In this document: positions 25,201-33,544 of the stretch, in pieces
Position numbering within the stretch: the first letter of the stretch is position 1
Layout of the letters: every line of letters starts with the position of its first letter
Assembly: GCF_001984175.1 (NCBI RefSeq)
Contig: NZ_MTQP01000055.1
Coordinates: forward strand, 1 to 64,000
Direction of reading: 5' to 3'
DNA: 64,000 nucleotides
Source of the DNA: Saccharothrix sp. ALI-22-I
GTDB lineage: Bacteria > Actinomycetota > Actinomycetes > Mycobacteriales > Pseudonocardiaceae
Program-made: the position numbers and the translations under genes
Notes under the pieces: generated by a model
What the model was told of the DNA's origin: nothing
The model's database searches: none
What the model saw: the letters and a program-made list of their open reading frames with translations, nothing else

Positions 25201-28200
25201 AGTTCGGCCTGTCGGTGTCGCGCACGTCGTCCTCACGCGACCCGCGGGCCGGCTTCCAGCTGCAACGGCAGCGGCTGACCGCCAACCAGCAGAAGGTCTC
25301 CGCGGACACGGCCGGGTTCCTCCCGGGCACCGCCACGATCGCCCGCAACACCGAACGCGGCCACGACAGCACCGACTCGCTGGAGGTCATCCCCACCGGG
25401 AACACCCAGTGGGGCAACGACACGTTCGCCACTGTCGAAGGCGACATGAACGGCGGTATGCGCCTGGGCATGAAGGCGGGCCGCACGTACCGCGTGAGCG
25501 GGTGGATCTACGTGCCCGCGGCCACCGGCCTGAACACCGAGCACTACCGCGGCCTGAGGATCACCGCGTTCGCGCGGACCCCGGCGGGGTACCCGGAGTG
25601 GTCCACGAAGCGGCCGACGGCCGTGGACGCGTGGCAGCAGCTCACGCTCGACTTCACCGTCCCGAACGACGCGACCGAGGCGTTCATCCGCCTGTACAAC
25701 GGTTTCGCGCCGGGCAGCGGCAAGAAGGTGTACTTCGACGACCTGTCCCTGCGCGAGATCACCGCGCCGTTCGGGCCGCACTGGGAGACCGGCGCGGAGG
25801 TCGACTCGGCGCAGATCGACTACACCCGCCTGACGTTCCCGCACCAGGACACCGTGCAGGTCGAGCAGGCCGACGGCTCCTCGATCTGGTTCACCGGCAC
25901 CCCGGACGGCCGGTTCTGGCCGGAGCCGGGCGCGGAGGACCTGGCGCTCACCAAGCAGGGTGACGCCTACCGGCTGTCCGAACTGGACGGCACGGTGACC
26001 ACGTTCGCCAAGCCCGCGGGCACGGACACGTACCTGGTGGACAGCGCGACACCGCCCGCGCAGGCCAACGTCACCCGCTACACCTACGAGAACATCGACG
26101 ACCAGCTGCGGATCAAGCGGGTGATCGCGCCCCAGGAGCCGGGCATCGGCGACTGCACCGCGACCACGCCCGCCCGCGGCTGCGAGGTGCTGGAGTACGA
26201 GTACGCCACCTCCACCACCGCGACCACCACCGCGCTCGGCGACATCACCGGCCAGATCCGGGCCATCGCGGCGTGGAGCACCGACCCGGCCACGGGCGCG
26301 GTGTCCAAGGCCGACGTCGTCCGCTACACCTACGACGACCGCGGCCGGTTGCGCGAGGTGTGGGACCCGAGGCTGGCCCAGCCGCTCAAGACGAGCTACG
26401 CCTACGACGACGCCGGGCACATCACCGAGATCGGTCAGCCGGGTGACCTGCCGTGGCGGTTCGACTTCGGCCGGGCCGGGTCGGGCGACGACAACACCGG
26501 GCGGCTGCTGAAGGTGCGCCGTGCGGCGCTGCGGGCGGGCACCAAGGACCAGTTGGACGGCGAGATCGCCACGACCGTGGTCTACGGCGTGCCGCTGACC
26601 CGTGCCGCCGGCGGCCCGTACGACCTGGACGGCGGCGCGATCGCGACGTGGGCGCAGGCCGACGCGCCGACCGACGCGGTGGCGGTGTTCGGCCCGGAGG
26701 ACCCGGCGTCGGTGCACACCGCGACCGGGCAGACACCCGGCGCGGACGGCTACCGGGCGGCCACGGTGCACTACCTCAACGCCTCTGGCCGTGAGGTCAA
26801 CACCGCGACGCCCGGCGGGCACATCGACACCAGCGAGTACGACCGGTTCGGCAACGTGGTGCGGCAGTTGGAGTCCGCCAACCGGGCCCTGGCCCTGGGC
26901 CAGTACCCGGACGGCGACACGCACCTGTCGACGTTGGGCCTGGCGCAGTACGACAGCAAAACCAGGGCCACCTGGCTGGACACCCGCAGCACCTACAGCA
27001 CCGACGGCCTGGACCTGGTCGAGTCGCTGGGCCCGCTGCACCGGATCGCCCTGGCCAACGACGCGACCAGGCTGGTCAACGCCCGTGCCGTCACCCGCAC
27101 CACCTACGACGAGGGCAAACCGGACGGCGTGGCCTACCACCTGCCCACCACCGAGCGCGCCGGCGCGCGGGTGGTCGGGGTGGACGGCGACCAGGACGTC
27201 CGGGTGAACAAGAACGAGTACGGCCCGCAGTACGGCGGGGCGTCCGGCTGGACGCTGCGCAAGGCCACCAAGGTCATCACCGCCGCGGAGACCACCGACC
27301 CGCTCGAAGCGGCCACCAAGTACGACGACCAGGGCAGGGCGCGGGAGTCGCGCAAGATCGGCTCGAACGGCGCCGACGCGGGCACCACCCGTTCCGTCTT
27401 CTACACGGCCGGCGCGAACCCCGACGACGCGGCGTGCGGCAACCGACCCGAGTGGGCCGGCCAGGCGTGCGTGGTGCGGGCGGTGGGTGCGATCACCGGG
27501 CACGACGCGGCGCGGATGGTCGGCGAGATGCCGGTGCGCCGGGTGGAGTCCTACACCCGGTTCGGCGAGCCGGACCGCATCGTCGAGACCGTGGCGGGCC
27601 GGACCCGCACCACGGTCAACACCTACGACGCCGCCGACCGGCTGGTCGGCACCCGCATCACCGGTGACCTCGGCGAGCCGATCCAGCAGGTCGGCACCGA
27701 CTACGACCCGGTCTCCGGTGACGCGCTGACCACCAAGTTCACCGACGGCACGACCGTGAGCGCGACCGTGTCGCGCGAGTTCGACCGGTTGGGCCGGCTG
27801 GTGCGCTACGCCGATGCCGACGGCGCCTGGACCACGACGGAGTTCGACCGGTTCGGCAAGCCGGCGAAGATCACCGACTCGTTGGGCACCAACCAGACCT
27901 TCACCTACGACCGCGCCGCCGAGCCACGTGGGTTCGTCACGTCCGTCGCCGACAGCGTCGGTGGCTCCATCAACGCCCACTACGGTCCGGACGGCCAGAT
28001 CACCAGCCTTGACCTGCCCGGCGGCGTGCGGATGGACCAGCAGTTCGACCCGGCGGGCGTGCCGGTGGCGCGCACCTACCGCAAGGACGGCACGGTCATC
28101 GCCGCCAGCGCGGTGGTCGAGAACGCCCAGGGCCAGTGGCTGCGGCACACCGGCCCCGGCTCGGACAAGCGGTACTCCTACGACGACCTGGGCCGGTTGA

Positions 28201-30074
28201 CCAGGGTCGAGGACACCTCCGCCGCCACCAGCGCGTGCACCGTGCGCACCTACGCGTTCGACCGGCGGACCAACCGCACCGGCAAGACGACCCGGGTCGG
28301 CACCACCGCGGGCGTGTGCCCGGGTGACTCGGAGCCGGCGCAAACCGAGTCCCACACCTACGACTCGGCCGACCGGCTCACCGACGCCGGCTGGGTGTAC
28401 GACGCGTTCGGCCGCATCACCGCCACCCCGGCGGGAGTGCAGAACAGCTACTACGTCAACGACCTGGTGCGCTCGCAGCAGACCGCCGACACGCGGATGA
28501 CGTGGACGCTGGACCCGGCGCTGCGGCAGCGGGCGTTCACCAGCGAGAAGCTGGTCAACGGCGCGTGGGCGAACGCGGTCACCAAGGTCAACCACTACGC
28601 CGACGACTCCGACGAACCGCGCTGGATCGCCGAGGACGTCACCCAGAACAACAACGTCACCCGCAACATCTCCTCACCCGAGGGCGACCTGGCGCTGACC
28701 ACGTCGCTGTCCGGTGACGTCAAGCTCCAGCTGACCAACCTGCACGGCGACGTGATGGCCACCGTCCCGGTCGTGTCCGGGCAGCTCGGCGCGGTCACCG
28801 TGCTCGACTACGACGAGTACGGCACGCCCGCCGAAGGCTCCACCGCCCGCTACGGCTGGTTGGGCGGCAAGCAGCGGTCCGCCGAGGCACTGGGCGGCGT
28901 GGTCCTCATGGGTGTGCGGCTCTACCACCCGGGCACCGGCCGGTTCTGGCAGGTCGACCCCGAGGACGGCGGCAACGCCACGGCCTACGACTACTGCGCG
29001 GGCGATCCGGTCAACTGCACCGACCTCGACGGCAGGTGGGGCTGGCTGAAGAAGGTCGCGAACGTGGTGGCCAAGGTCGCCGAGGTCGTGTCCTACATCC
29101 CGGGCCCGATCGGCGCCGTGGCGGGTGCGGTGTCGGCGGTGGCCTACGCCTCGACCGGCAACTACCGCAAGGCCGCCGAGATGGCCGTCACCGCGGCGGC
29201 CAACCTGGTCGGCGCGGGTGCGGCGGTCAAGGGCGGCATCGCGGCGGTCAAGGCCGCATCGAGAACCGTGCCGAAGGCGGCGTCCCGCGCGGTCAAGGCG
29301 GTCAGGTCCACGGCGACACGAGGCCGAGCGGGGTGCAACTCGTTCACCCCCGACACACCGGTGGTGATGGCGGACGGCACCGGGAAGGCGATCGGCGAGA
29401 TAGAGCCGGGCGACCTGGTGGCGGCCCGCAACCCGGAGACCGGCGAGGTCACCACCCAGCCGGTGCTGGACGTCATCGTCGGCTACGGCGACAAGTACCT
29501 GGTCGACCTGGACCTCGACCCGAGCACACCTCGGGCGCTCACCGCCACCGCCAACCACCCGATCTGGGTGGACGGCCGCGGCTGGGTAGACGCCAAGGAC
29601 GTCCGCGTCGGCGACCTGGTGGTCGGCTCCGATGGCGCCCCCACGGCTGTCCTGGCCGTGGTCGACCACGGCCTGCAGCGCGACACACTGGTCTACAACC
29701 TCAACGTGGCCAACGCGCACACGTTCCTGGTCGTCACCGACGGATTCGACCTCACCGTCCACAACGCGACCACCAGTTGCCCGGTGTGGGCCGGCCACAC
29801 GAGGCACGGGCTGAACCAGTCGATCGGGCGCAACGACGGCCGAGGGGTGAACCTGCGTGCCATGCGCGACGCGGTGCGCAATCCGAAGAAGGTCGTTCAG
29901 CAGGAGGGGGGCACGGTCAGGTACGTCGGCCGCAACGCCCAGGTCGTCCTCAACCGGGACCGGCAGATCGTCACGGCGTTCGGAAAGTCCCGCGGACCGA
30001 AGCCGGACGTTCGGCGATCGGCGCAAGGCAACGGCAACAAGGCAAAACGGCGTGCCGGGCGGTCCCTCAACTAG
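22251..30074 (+). CDS. Giant secreted RHS/YD-repeat polymorphic toxin with HINT and RNase-like tip (2607 aa)
   Basis: A signal peptide (residues 1-40) precedes a DNRLRE-type stalk domain (about 322-483), a ricin-type lectin (about 597-722; QQWPYNGNPCQRW repeats), a carbohydrate-binding-like domain (about 1035-1170), and a long YD-repeat shell (about 1270-2260) ending with the core block RLYHPGTGRFWQVDPEDGG. A hydrophobic helix region (2265-2330) and a HINT self-cleaving domain follow (Cys2362 in GCNSFTPDT, TANHPIWV, ending DLTVHN near 2503). The last 100 residues (HGLNQSIGRN, RAMRDAVRNPKKVV, VVLNRDRQIVTAFGK) are basic and resemble DUF4258/BECR-fold RNase toxins. ATG 22251 follows GGGGGAAG. 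It is likely a contact weapon released by self-cleavage. Confidence 0.88.
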   Translation: MAQSESSRVVRPVGRALAAALVLVMTASTINAIEPARAVAAPRPAQSGQTEQLPAKNEAADIPSARATAALHKIRVEALSERTENSSTFVNADGKLTTDLHAGPVRTKRGDAWVPVDLTLEKRADGTIAPKAHPRDLVIAGPGGKAGESRDLAVVRHGDAEVALQWTGALPEPKLEGRKATYPDVRPGADLVVEATRTGFEQFLVLKQRPKGPVELTLPLRTRNATPKHKDDGNTDLLDAAGTVVGSIPKPEMWDDKRHEKTGEPLKRVPLGLDVKPATAARSAQPDKQAATELKLTADAGFLAAEDTRYPVVIDPVVDLGPVYDKYVQTGTTADTGGSTELRLGTFDGGATVARSYFNFDLSQFRGRRIHSARLNLYEWHAWSCDARDWQIWDTGLIGSGTNWNAQPPWYTHWSTTSETKGYSASCNDGWVSGDIRGLVQLAADNGSGMVGVMAKAANESDNYSWKKFDSAQAGGVPHITVDYNSRPDPATGLDVSDRGDSNGQTFTRSTTPTLSFRPSDPDGGTVRAAFFVYEGDRMIQDHWLTGVPSGSVVTWKVPAGILQSGKSYRFRATTVDDHDWADDAWVTIRSVGSNQNMDLPNCTSENGRQFIQWPANGSDCQRFALYNTGDGHYAIPTMATLKALDLRNCDSADGAAVQQWPYNGNPCQRWRLDHVGNGEYKLISQASGKALDVPGCTQNQGNGLWTWTSFDTACQRWRLDVSPARGAQVQWRQFTVDTQDPGAPFVSSVDYPNDNKWHKAAGQAGTFTFTPPAGTADVHSYLWALDAVPTTEVVAGADGKATPAITPATDGQHTLNVRTKDRSGRLSGISSYTFHVGRAGLLRPAEATRVPRRLQLQVDGEPAFTHVKFAWRRGPGAAVEADIPSANLTRANGASLGAGFVPLSSFGEFAVWNAVDTLGEAAGVVQVKAVLATDAAGTGAYSTAWRTAVVDPSAENAAGTSIGPGSVNLLTGDYSIGSTDAEEFGLSVSRTSSSRDPRAGFQLQRQRLTANQQKVSADTAGFLPGTATIARNTERGHDSTDSLEVIPTGNTQWGNDTFATVEGDMNGGMRLGMKAGRTYRVSGWIYVPAATGLNTEHYRGLRITAFARTPAGYPEWSTKRPTAVDAWQQLTLDFTVPNDATEAFIRLYNGFAPGSGKKVYFDDLSLREITAPFGPHWETGAEVDSAQIDYTRLTFPHQDTVQVEQADGSSIWFTGTPDGRFWPEPGAEDLALTKQGDAYRLSELDGTVTTFAKPAGTDTYLVDSATPPAQANVTRYTYENIDDQLRIKRVIAPQEPGIGDCTATTPARGCEVLEYEYATSTTATTTALGDITGQIRAIAAWSTDPATGAVSKADVVRYTYDDRGRLREVWDPRLAQPLKTSYAYDDAGHITEIGQPGDLPWRFDFGRAGSGDDNTGRLLKVRRAALRAGTKDQLDGEIATTVVYGVPLTRAAGGPYDLDGGAIATWAQADAPTDAVAVFGPEDPASVHTATGQTPGADGYRAATVHYLNASGREVNTATPGGHIDTSEYDRFGNVVRQLESANRALALGQYPDGDTHLSTLGLAQYDSKTRATWLDTRSTYSTDGLDLVESLGPLHRIALANDATRLVNARAVTRTTYDEGKPDGVAYHLPTTERAGARVVGVDGDQDVRVNKNEYGPQYGGASGWTLRKATKVITAAETTDPLEAATKYDDQGRARESRKIGSNGADAGTTRSVFYTAGANPDDAACGNRPEWAGQACVVRAVGAITGHDAARMVGEMPVRRVESYTRFGEPDRIVETVAGRTRTTVNTYDAADRLVGTRITGDLGEPIQQVGTDYDPVSGDALTTKFTDGTTVSATVSREFDRLGRLVRYADADGAWTTTEFDRFGKPAKITDSLGTNQTFTYDRAAEPRGFVTSVADSVGGSINAHYGPDGQITSLDLPGGVRMDQQFDPAGVPVARTYRKDGTVIAASAVVENAQGQWLRHTGPGSDKRYSYDDLGRLTRVEDTSAATSACTVRTYAFDRRTNRTGKTTRVGTTAGVCPGDSEPAQTESHTYDSADRLTDAGWVYDAFGRITATPAGVQNSYYVNDLVRSQQTADTRMTWTLDPALRQRAFTSEKLVNGAWANAVTKVNHYADDSDEPRWIAEDVTQNNNVTRNISSPEGDLALTTSLSGDVKLQLTNLHGDVMATVPVVSGQLGAVTVLDYDEYGTPAEGSTARYGWLGGKQRSAEALGGVVLMGVRLYHPGTGRFWQVDPEDGGNATAYDYCAGDPVNCTDLDGRWGWLKKVANVVAKVAEVVSYIPGPIGAVAGAVSAVAYASTGNYRKAAEMAVTAAANLVGAGAAVKGGIAAVKAASRTVPKAASRAVKAVRSTATRGRAGCNSFTPDTPVVMADGTGKAIGEIEPGDLVAARNPETGEVTTQPVLDVIVGYGDKYLVDLDLDPSTPRALTATANHPIWVDGRGWVDAKDVRVGDLVVGSDGAPTAVLAVVDHGLQRDTLVYNLNVANAHTFLVVTDGFDLTVHNATTSCPVWAGHTRHGLNQSIGRNDGRGVNLRAMRDAVRNPKKVVQQEGGTVRYVGRNAQVVLNRDRQIVTAFGKSRGPKPDVRRSAQGNGNKAKRRAGRSLN

Positions 30075-30079
30075 AAGTG

Positions 30080-30355
30080 GTGAATCCTGGGGTGATGCAA
30101 GGTGAAATCCCGGACTGGTTCTCGGCAGGACGGCAACACTGGGAGCTGCTGAACGCCGTGCTCGCCACGCACGGCGTCCCGGTTCAGTGGAGCCCGGACC
30201 GACCTGAGCCGGCCACCGTGGAGGCGGTCCTCGACGTGCTCGGCTCGGAGCTGGCCGACACCGGATTCGACGAGGCCGACAAGGCAACGCCGCGCGGCCG
30301 GATGCTGGAGGAGTTGGTGGACGTATTCAGCGAGTGGCATCCCGACTACCGATGA
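30080..30355 (+). CDS. Putative immunity protein for the RHS toxin
   Basis: A 91-residue acidic protein starting 6 bases after the toxin stop: QGEIPDWFSAGRQHWELLN, VEAVLDVLGSELADTGFDEA and MLEELVDVFSEWHPDYR. It is helical with many Asp/Glu, which fits neutralising a basic RNase tip. Starts at GTG 30080, GTG 30092 or ATG 30095 are all possible; AGAAG precedes the first. No named family was recognised. The immunity role is inferred from position, size and charge. Confidence 0.7.
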   Translation: MNPGVMQGEIPDWFSAGRQHWELLNAVLATHGVPVQWSPDRPEPATVEAVLDVLGSELADTGFDEADKATPRGRMLEELVDVFSEWHPDYR

Positions 30356-30380
30356 GCGCTGTTCACAAGGGCTGATCCAC

Positions 30381-30430
30381 CCGCACCGCTCTCCCCACCG
30401 GGGCCTACGCCGGTGGGGAGAGCGGTGCGG
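30381..30430 (+). terminator. Perfect 21-bp terminator hairpin after the toxin-immunity pair
   Basis: Positions 30381-30401 pair exactly with 30410-30430 across an 8-base loop. It starts 25 bases after the immunity stop. The stem ends just before a scrap of RHS sequence (ACCGAGTCCCGCACCTACGA at 30428-30447), which nearly repeats 28343-28368 in the toxin gene. Confidence 0.85.
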
Positions 30431-30560
30431 ACCGAGTCCCGCACCTACGACTCGGCGACCGTCACGGACGGGGCGTGGAGTCGAGGGTCGGCTCCACCCA
30501 CGCCCGTGCCGCTCGAAACGGCTAGGCGACCAGCACCGACTGGTAGTCGGGTGCAAGGGC

Positions 30561-30860
30561 TTGGCGGCAGCGGTGGTGGAAGCACTGGAAGCCGCCTCGG
30601 CGGCGGAGTGCGAGGACTGGTTGCGCGAGAACGTCACCACCGAGCTGAACCGCGCCGACTCGTCTACTGTAGACAGACCGGTGGCGGGGACGCGCCTGCA
30701 CGCCGTGCGCCGTGCCGACGAGATGGCGGCGGCGACGGAGATGCTGGGGGAGCTGGGCGTGGAACCGGCCATCGCACGGGCGAGCCGGGACCTGCTCGCC
30801 CGACTCGCCGCCGCGAACGCGGTGCGAATCTCGGTCGCGGCGCCGCCCGAAGGCGAATAA
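30561..30860 (+). pseudogene. C-terminal remnant of a DUF1932 (phosphogluconate-dehydrogenase-like) protein
   Basis: The frame encodes AAAVVEALEAASAAECEDWL, then RLHAVRRADEMAAATEMLGE and LGVEPAIARASRDLLARLA. The RRADEM-x(n)-LGxxP pattern matches the helical C-terminal DUF1932 domain of NAD-binding phosphogluconate/hydroxyisobutyrate-type dehydrogenases. The N-terminal Rossmann domain is absent. Upstream lies a terminator and RHS debris. It is a fragment, ending 25 bases before rtcB. Confidence 0.65.
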
Positions 30861-30885
30861 CTTCTGCGTTGAGCAGAGGAGAACC

Positions 30886-32055
30886 GTGGAGCAGATCAAC
30901 AAGCGCCTGATGAACTGGGCGTCCATCCTCGACCCCGGCACCCGCGAGCAGGCCGAGAAGACGTCGAGGATGCCGTTCATCTTCCCGCACCTGGCGCTCA
31001 TGCCCGACGCACACCTCGGGAAGGGCGCCACGGTCGGCAGCGTCATCCCCACCCTGGGCGCGATCATCCCCGCCGCGGTCGGTGTCGACATCGGCTGCGG
31101 CATGATCGCCGTGCGCACCCAGTTCACCCGGGACGACTTCCGGCCGCGCCCGCTCGCCCCCCTGCGCGAGGCGATCGAGAAGGCCGTGCCGCTGTCGGCC
31201 GGGAAGTACAACAACCACCTGACCGGCACGGCGCGCGCGCGGGTCGAGCTGCTCGCCGACAGCGCGGAGAAGTCCGGCTTCGACCCCGGCTCCTACGTCG
31301 GCAACTGGCAGCTCCAGCTCGGCAGCCTCGGCAGCGGCAACCACTTCATCGAGGTCACGCTGGACGAGACCGGGCAGGTGTGGCTGTTCCTGCACTCCGG
31401 ATCGCGCGGTGTGGGGAACAAGATCGCCCAGAAGCACATCCGGATCGCCCGCGATCAGTGCGAACGCCGGTGGATCAGCCTGCCGGACCCGGACCTGGCC
31501 TACCTGGTCGAGGGCGAGGACGAGTTCTGGAGCTACATCCGGGAAATGCGCTGGGCCCAGGAATTCGCGTGGCTCAACCGCGAGGAGATGATGGACCGGG
31601 TGGTCGACTGCGTCTCCGACTGGATGGGTCGCGAGGTGGAACGGCAGGAGACGGTGAATTGCCATCACAATTACACGGAACAGGAAACCCACTTCGGTAA
31701 GAAGGTGTGGTTGTCCCGCAAGGGCGCCATCAATGCCGAGGAGGGCCGGCCGGGTCTCATCCCCGGTTCGATGGGCACCGCGTCGTACGTGGTGGTCGGC
31801 AAGGGCAACCGGGTCGGCCTGAACTCCTCGCCGCACGGCGCCGGCCGTGAGTACTCCCGTACGGCCGCTCGCAAGGCGTTCAACCGGGAGGACCTGCGCC
31901 GGGCGATGGTCGGCATCGAGTACCGCGACACCGACGCGTTCATCGACGAGATCCCGGCCGCGTACAAGGACATCGACATCGTGATGCACGACGCGCGGGA
32001 CCTGGTCGACGTGCGCCACACGTTGCGGCAGATCGTCAACGTAAAGGGTGATTGA
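30886..32055 (+). CDS. rtcB: RNA-splicing ligase RtcB
   Basis: A 389-residue RtcB. It joins RNA 3'-phosphate or 2',3'-cyclic-phosphate ends to 5'-OH ends with GTP and manganese. The metal and guanylate residues are all in place: Asp41 (MPDAHLGKG), Cys71 (VDIGCGM), His153 (LGSGNHFIEV), His170 (LHSGSRG), His261 (NCHHNYTEQE) and the guanylylated His317 (NSSPHGAGREYSR). Length is near the usual 390-480. GTG 30886 follows AGAGGAG. No archease gene is nearby. It heads a set of same-strand genes that includes an RNA-binding KH protein, which suggests RNA repair rather than tRNA splicing. Confidence 0.95.
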   Translation: MEQINKRLMNWASILDPGTREQAEKTSRMPFIFPHLALMPDAHLGKGATVGSVIPTLGAIIPAAVGVDIGCGMIAVRTQFTRDDFRPRPLAPLREAIEKAVPLSAGKYNNHLTGTARARVELLADSAEKSGFDPGSYVGNWQLQLGSLGSGNHFIEVTLDETGQVWLFLHSGSRGVGNKIAQKHIRIARDQCERRWISLPDPDLAYLVEGEDEFWSYIREMRWAQEFAWLNREEMMDRVVDCVSDWMGREVERQETVNCHHNYTEQETHFGKKVWLSRKGAINAEEGRPGLIPGSMGTASYVVVGKGNRVGLNSSPHGAGREYSRTAARKAFNREDLRRAMVGIEYRDTDAFIDEIPAAYKDIDIVMHDARDLVDVRHTLRQIVNVKGD

Positions 32056-32058
32056 CCA

Positions 32059-32096
32059 ACTCGGCGGCGGTGTGTATCGGCACGCCGCCGCCGAGT
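32059..32096 (+). terminator. Hairpin directly after rtcB
   Basis: ACTCGGCGGCGG (32059-32070) pairs with CCGCCGCCGAGT (32085-32096) over a 14-base loop, 4 bases after the rtcB stop. A second dyad, GCACAGG-G-CCTGTGC, lies at 32099-32113. The hairpin may end or weaken read-through into the next operon. Confidence 0.65.
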
Positions 32097-32167
32097 GGGC
32101 ACAGGGCCTGTGCGAATAGATCTGCCGGCTATGTAACGAACTCCCGTCGAACAGCCGATCACCACGT

Positions 32168-33544
32168 ATGTTGGTCAGCTTGACGCGGCTGGGCGCCGCC
32201 CGGCAGAGGTTCGACAAGGCATTCGCGGTGCTGGGTGTCGAACCGAACGCGATGGCGCGGACGTTCGCCACGGCCGATCTGCGCATTGGCGACACCCGGC
32301 TGCACATCGCCCCGCTTGAGGGCTCGCCGGGCCTGTTCACGATCGGTGTTCCGCTGTCGTGGCTGGGCAGCAGACCGGCCCGGGACGACCTGTTCACCGC
32401 GTTGGCCCACGTGGTGCGCCGGCTGTCCCAAATCGCGGGGAGAGCGGGCGGCGTCCTCGTGCCACCGGGGATCGCGACGACCAGGCAGGCCGGGATGCCC
32501 GGCGGTGACGTGCACACGATCGAGGTGTTGTCACCGGTGGAGCAGGAAGTGCTGTGCAACGTGTTGCGCAGCCGGGTCCCGGCGCTCATCGCGATGACCG
32601 GGCGCGGTGTCACCGCGAGCGGGCAACCCCTGGACCGGACGGGTTCGCGGTGGCTGGCCTCGTCACGGTCGCACCTCGCCGCCAGGTTCCTCGCCTCGAC
32701 CACGCACGAGCACCTGGACCGGGTCAAAGCGGAGCTGCGGCGTCGTGACGGCGTCGCACAGCTCGACCGGATGGACGTTTCCCCCGGCGAAGAACCGGAC
32801 GGCACCCTCACCGTCGTGGTCCGCTGCGTGGACTCCGCGGCCACCTTGGCGGCCGCCCGCGCACACGCCCTGGTACTCGCCGCACTGGCCATGCAGGTGC
32901 GCCGGATGGTGCGCGACGGCAGGCGGGCGGGACACGAACCCCAGCGCCTGCTGGAGGAGAACCGCGCCCGAGCGGTCGCGGACGGGCTGCGCGCCCGGCT
33001 GGCCGTGGAGGATCGCAGACCGGCGCAGCGAGGGCAGGGCAACGGTCGCGCCGCGCCCGCCGAGCCACGCAGACGTCCGGCGCGGGATGTGGTGCGCCAC
33101 CTGGTGAACGACGCCGCCGTCGAGTTCCGCAACCTGGACGCGGGGGTGGACGAGCTGGCGCCGGTCCTGCTCGCCCTCGACCTGCCGGATCTCGGCGTGA
33201 AGCACGGATCGACCGAAGCCGACCTGCTGGCGCACTGGGCGAGCGGTGGCGATGCCGAACTGCTCGGCCGCTGCCTCGACGCGATGACCGACGCCTCCCC
33301 GGGCGGGCCGCTGCTGGCCGTGCTCGACCAGTCGTTCCCAGGCCGGGTGTCGGTGGTGATGGGCACCTGGCGGACGCGATTCGCCGAGGCTGAACCGGCG
33401 AAGCCGGCCAAGCCGCCACAACGCCCGAACCGCCAGACCGCTCGGCGCGGCGGCAACGGCAGGAGCGGCGGCGACGGCAGGCGTGACGGCGACGGCAGGC
33501 GTGACGGGAACCGGCAGCGCGGCGACAGGAGGGCCGGCAGGTGA
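32168..33544 (+). CDS. Unknown protein of the RtcB-linked operon (458 aa)
   Basis: First gene of the overlapping operon. It is soluble, with no signal peptide or membrane segment. Residues 1-270 look folded: LRIGDTRLHIAPLEG, QIAGRAGGVLVPPGIATTRQ, GDVHTIEVLSPVEQEVLCNV, then DRTGSRWLASSRSHLAARFL and DGTLTVVVRCVDSAATLAAA. The xVHxxE, long helix, and SRWxxxRSHLxxR order weakly recalls the glutamine-synthetase/GCS2 ligase fold; this is tentative. Residues 270-300 are a charged linker, 310-410 a helical region (LVNDAAVEFRNLDAG, LLGRCLDAMTDA), and the end is very basic Gly/Arg/Asp-rich (GRRDGDGRRDGNRQRG), as in RNA-binding tails. There is no strong ribosome site before ATG 32168. Its TGA overlaps the next start. 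Confidence 0.8.
   Translation: MLVSLTRLGAARQRFDKAFAVLGVEPNAMARTFATADLRIGDTRLHIAPLEGSPGLFTIGVPLSWLGSRPARDDLFTALAHVVRRLSQIAGRAGGVLVPPGIATTRQAGMPGGDVHTIEVLSPVEQEVLCNVLRSRVPALIAMTGRGVTASGQPLDRTGSRWLASSRSHLAARFLASTTHEHLDRVKAELRRRDGVAQLDRMDVSPGEEPDGTLTVVVRCVDSAATLAAARAHALVLAALAMQVRRMVRDGRRAGHEPQRLLEENRARAVADGLRARLAVEDRRPAQRGQGNGRAAPAEPRRRPARDVVRHLVNDAAVEFRNLDAGVDELAPVLLALDLPDLGVKHGSTEADLLAHWASGGDAELLGRCLDAMTDASPGGPLLAVLDQSFPGRVSVVMGTWRTRFAEAEPAKPAKPPQRPNRQTARRGGNGRSGGDGRRDGDGRRDGNRQRGDRRAGR

Noticed and set aside
25233-28595. 1120-codon minus-strand open frame opposite the YD repeats
   Set aside because: Pure shadow of the YD repeats; composition is His/Arg/Gly/Val with no motif.
26050-28950. Regularly spaced YD coding repeats considered as a CRISPR-like array
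   Set aside because: Repeats are degenerate at DNA level, vary in spacing, and lie in one coding frame.
30664-33456. 930-codon minus-strand open frame across rtcB
   Set aside because: Overlaps an RtcB with every catalytic residue intact; no motif on the minus strand.
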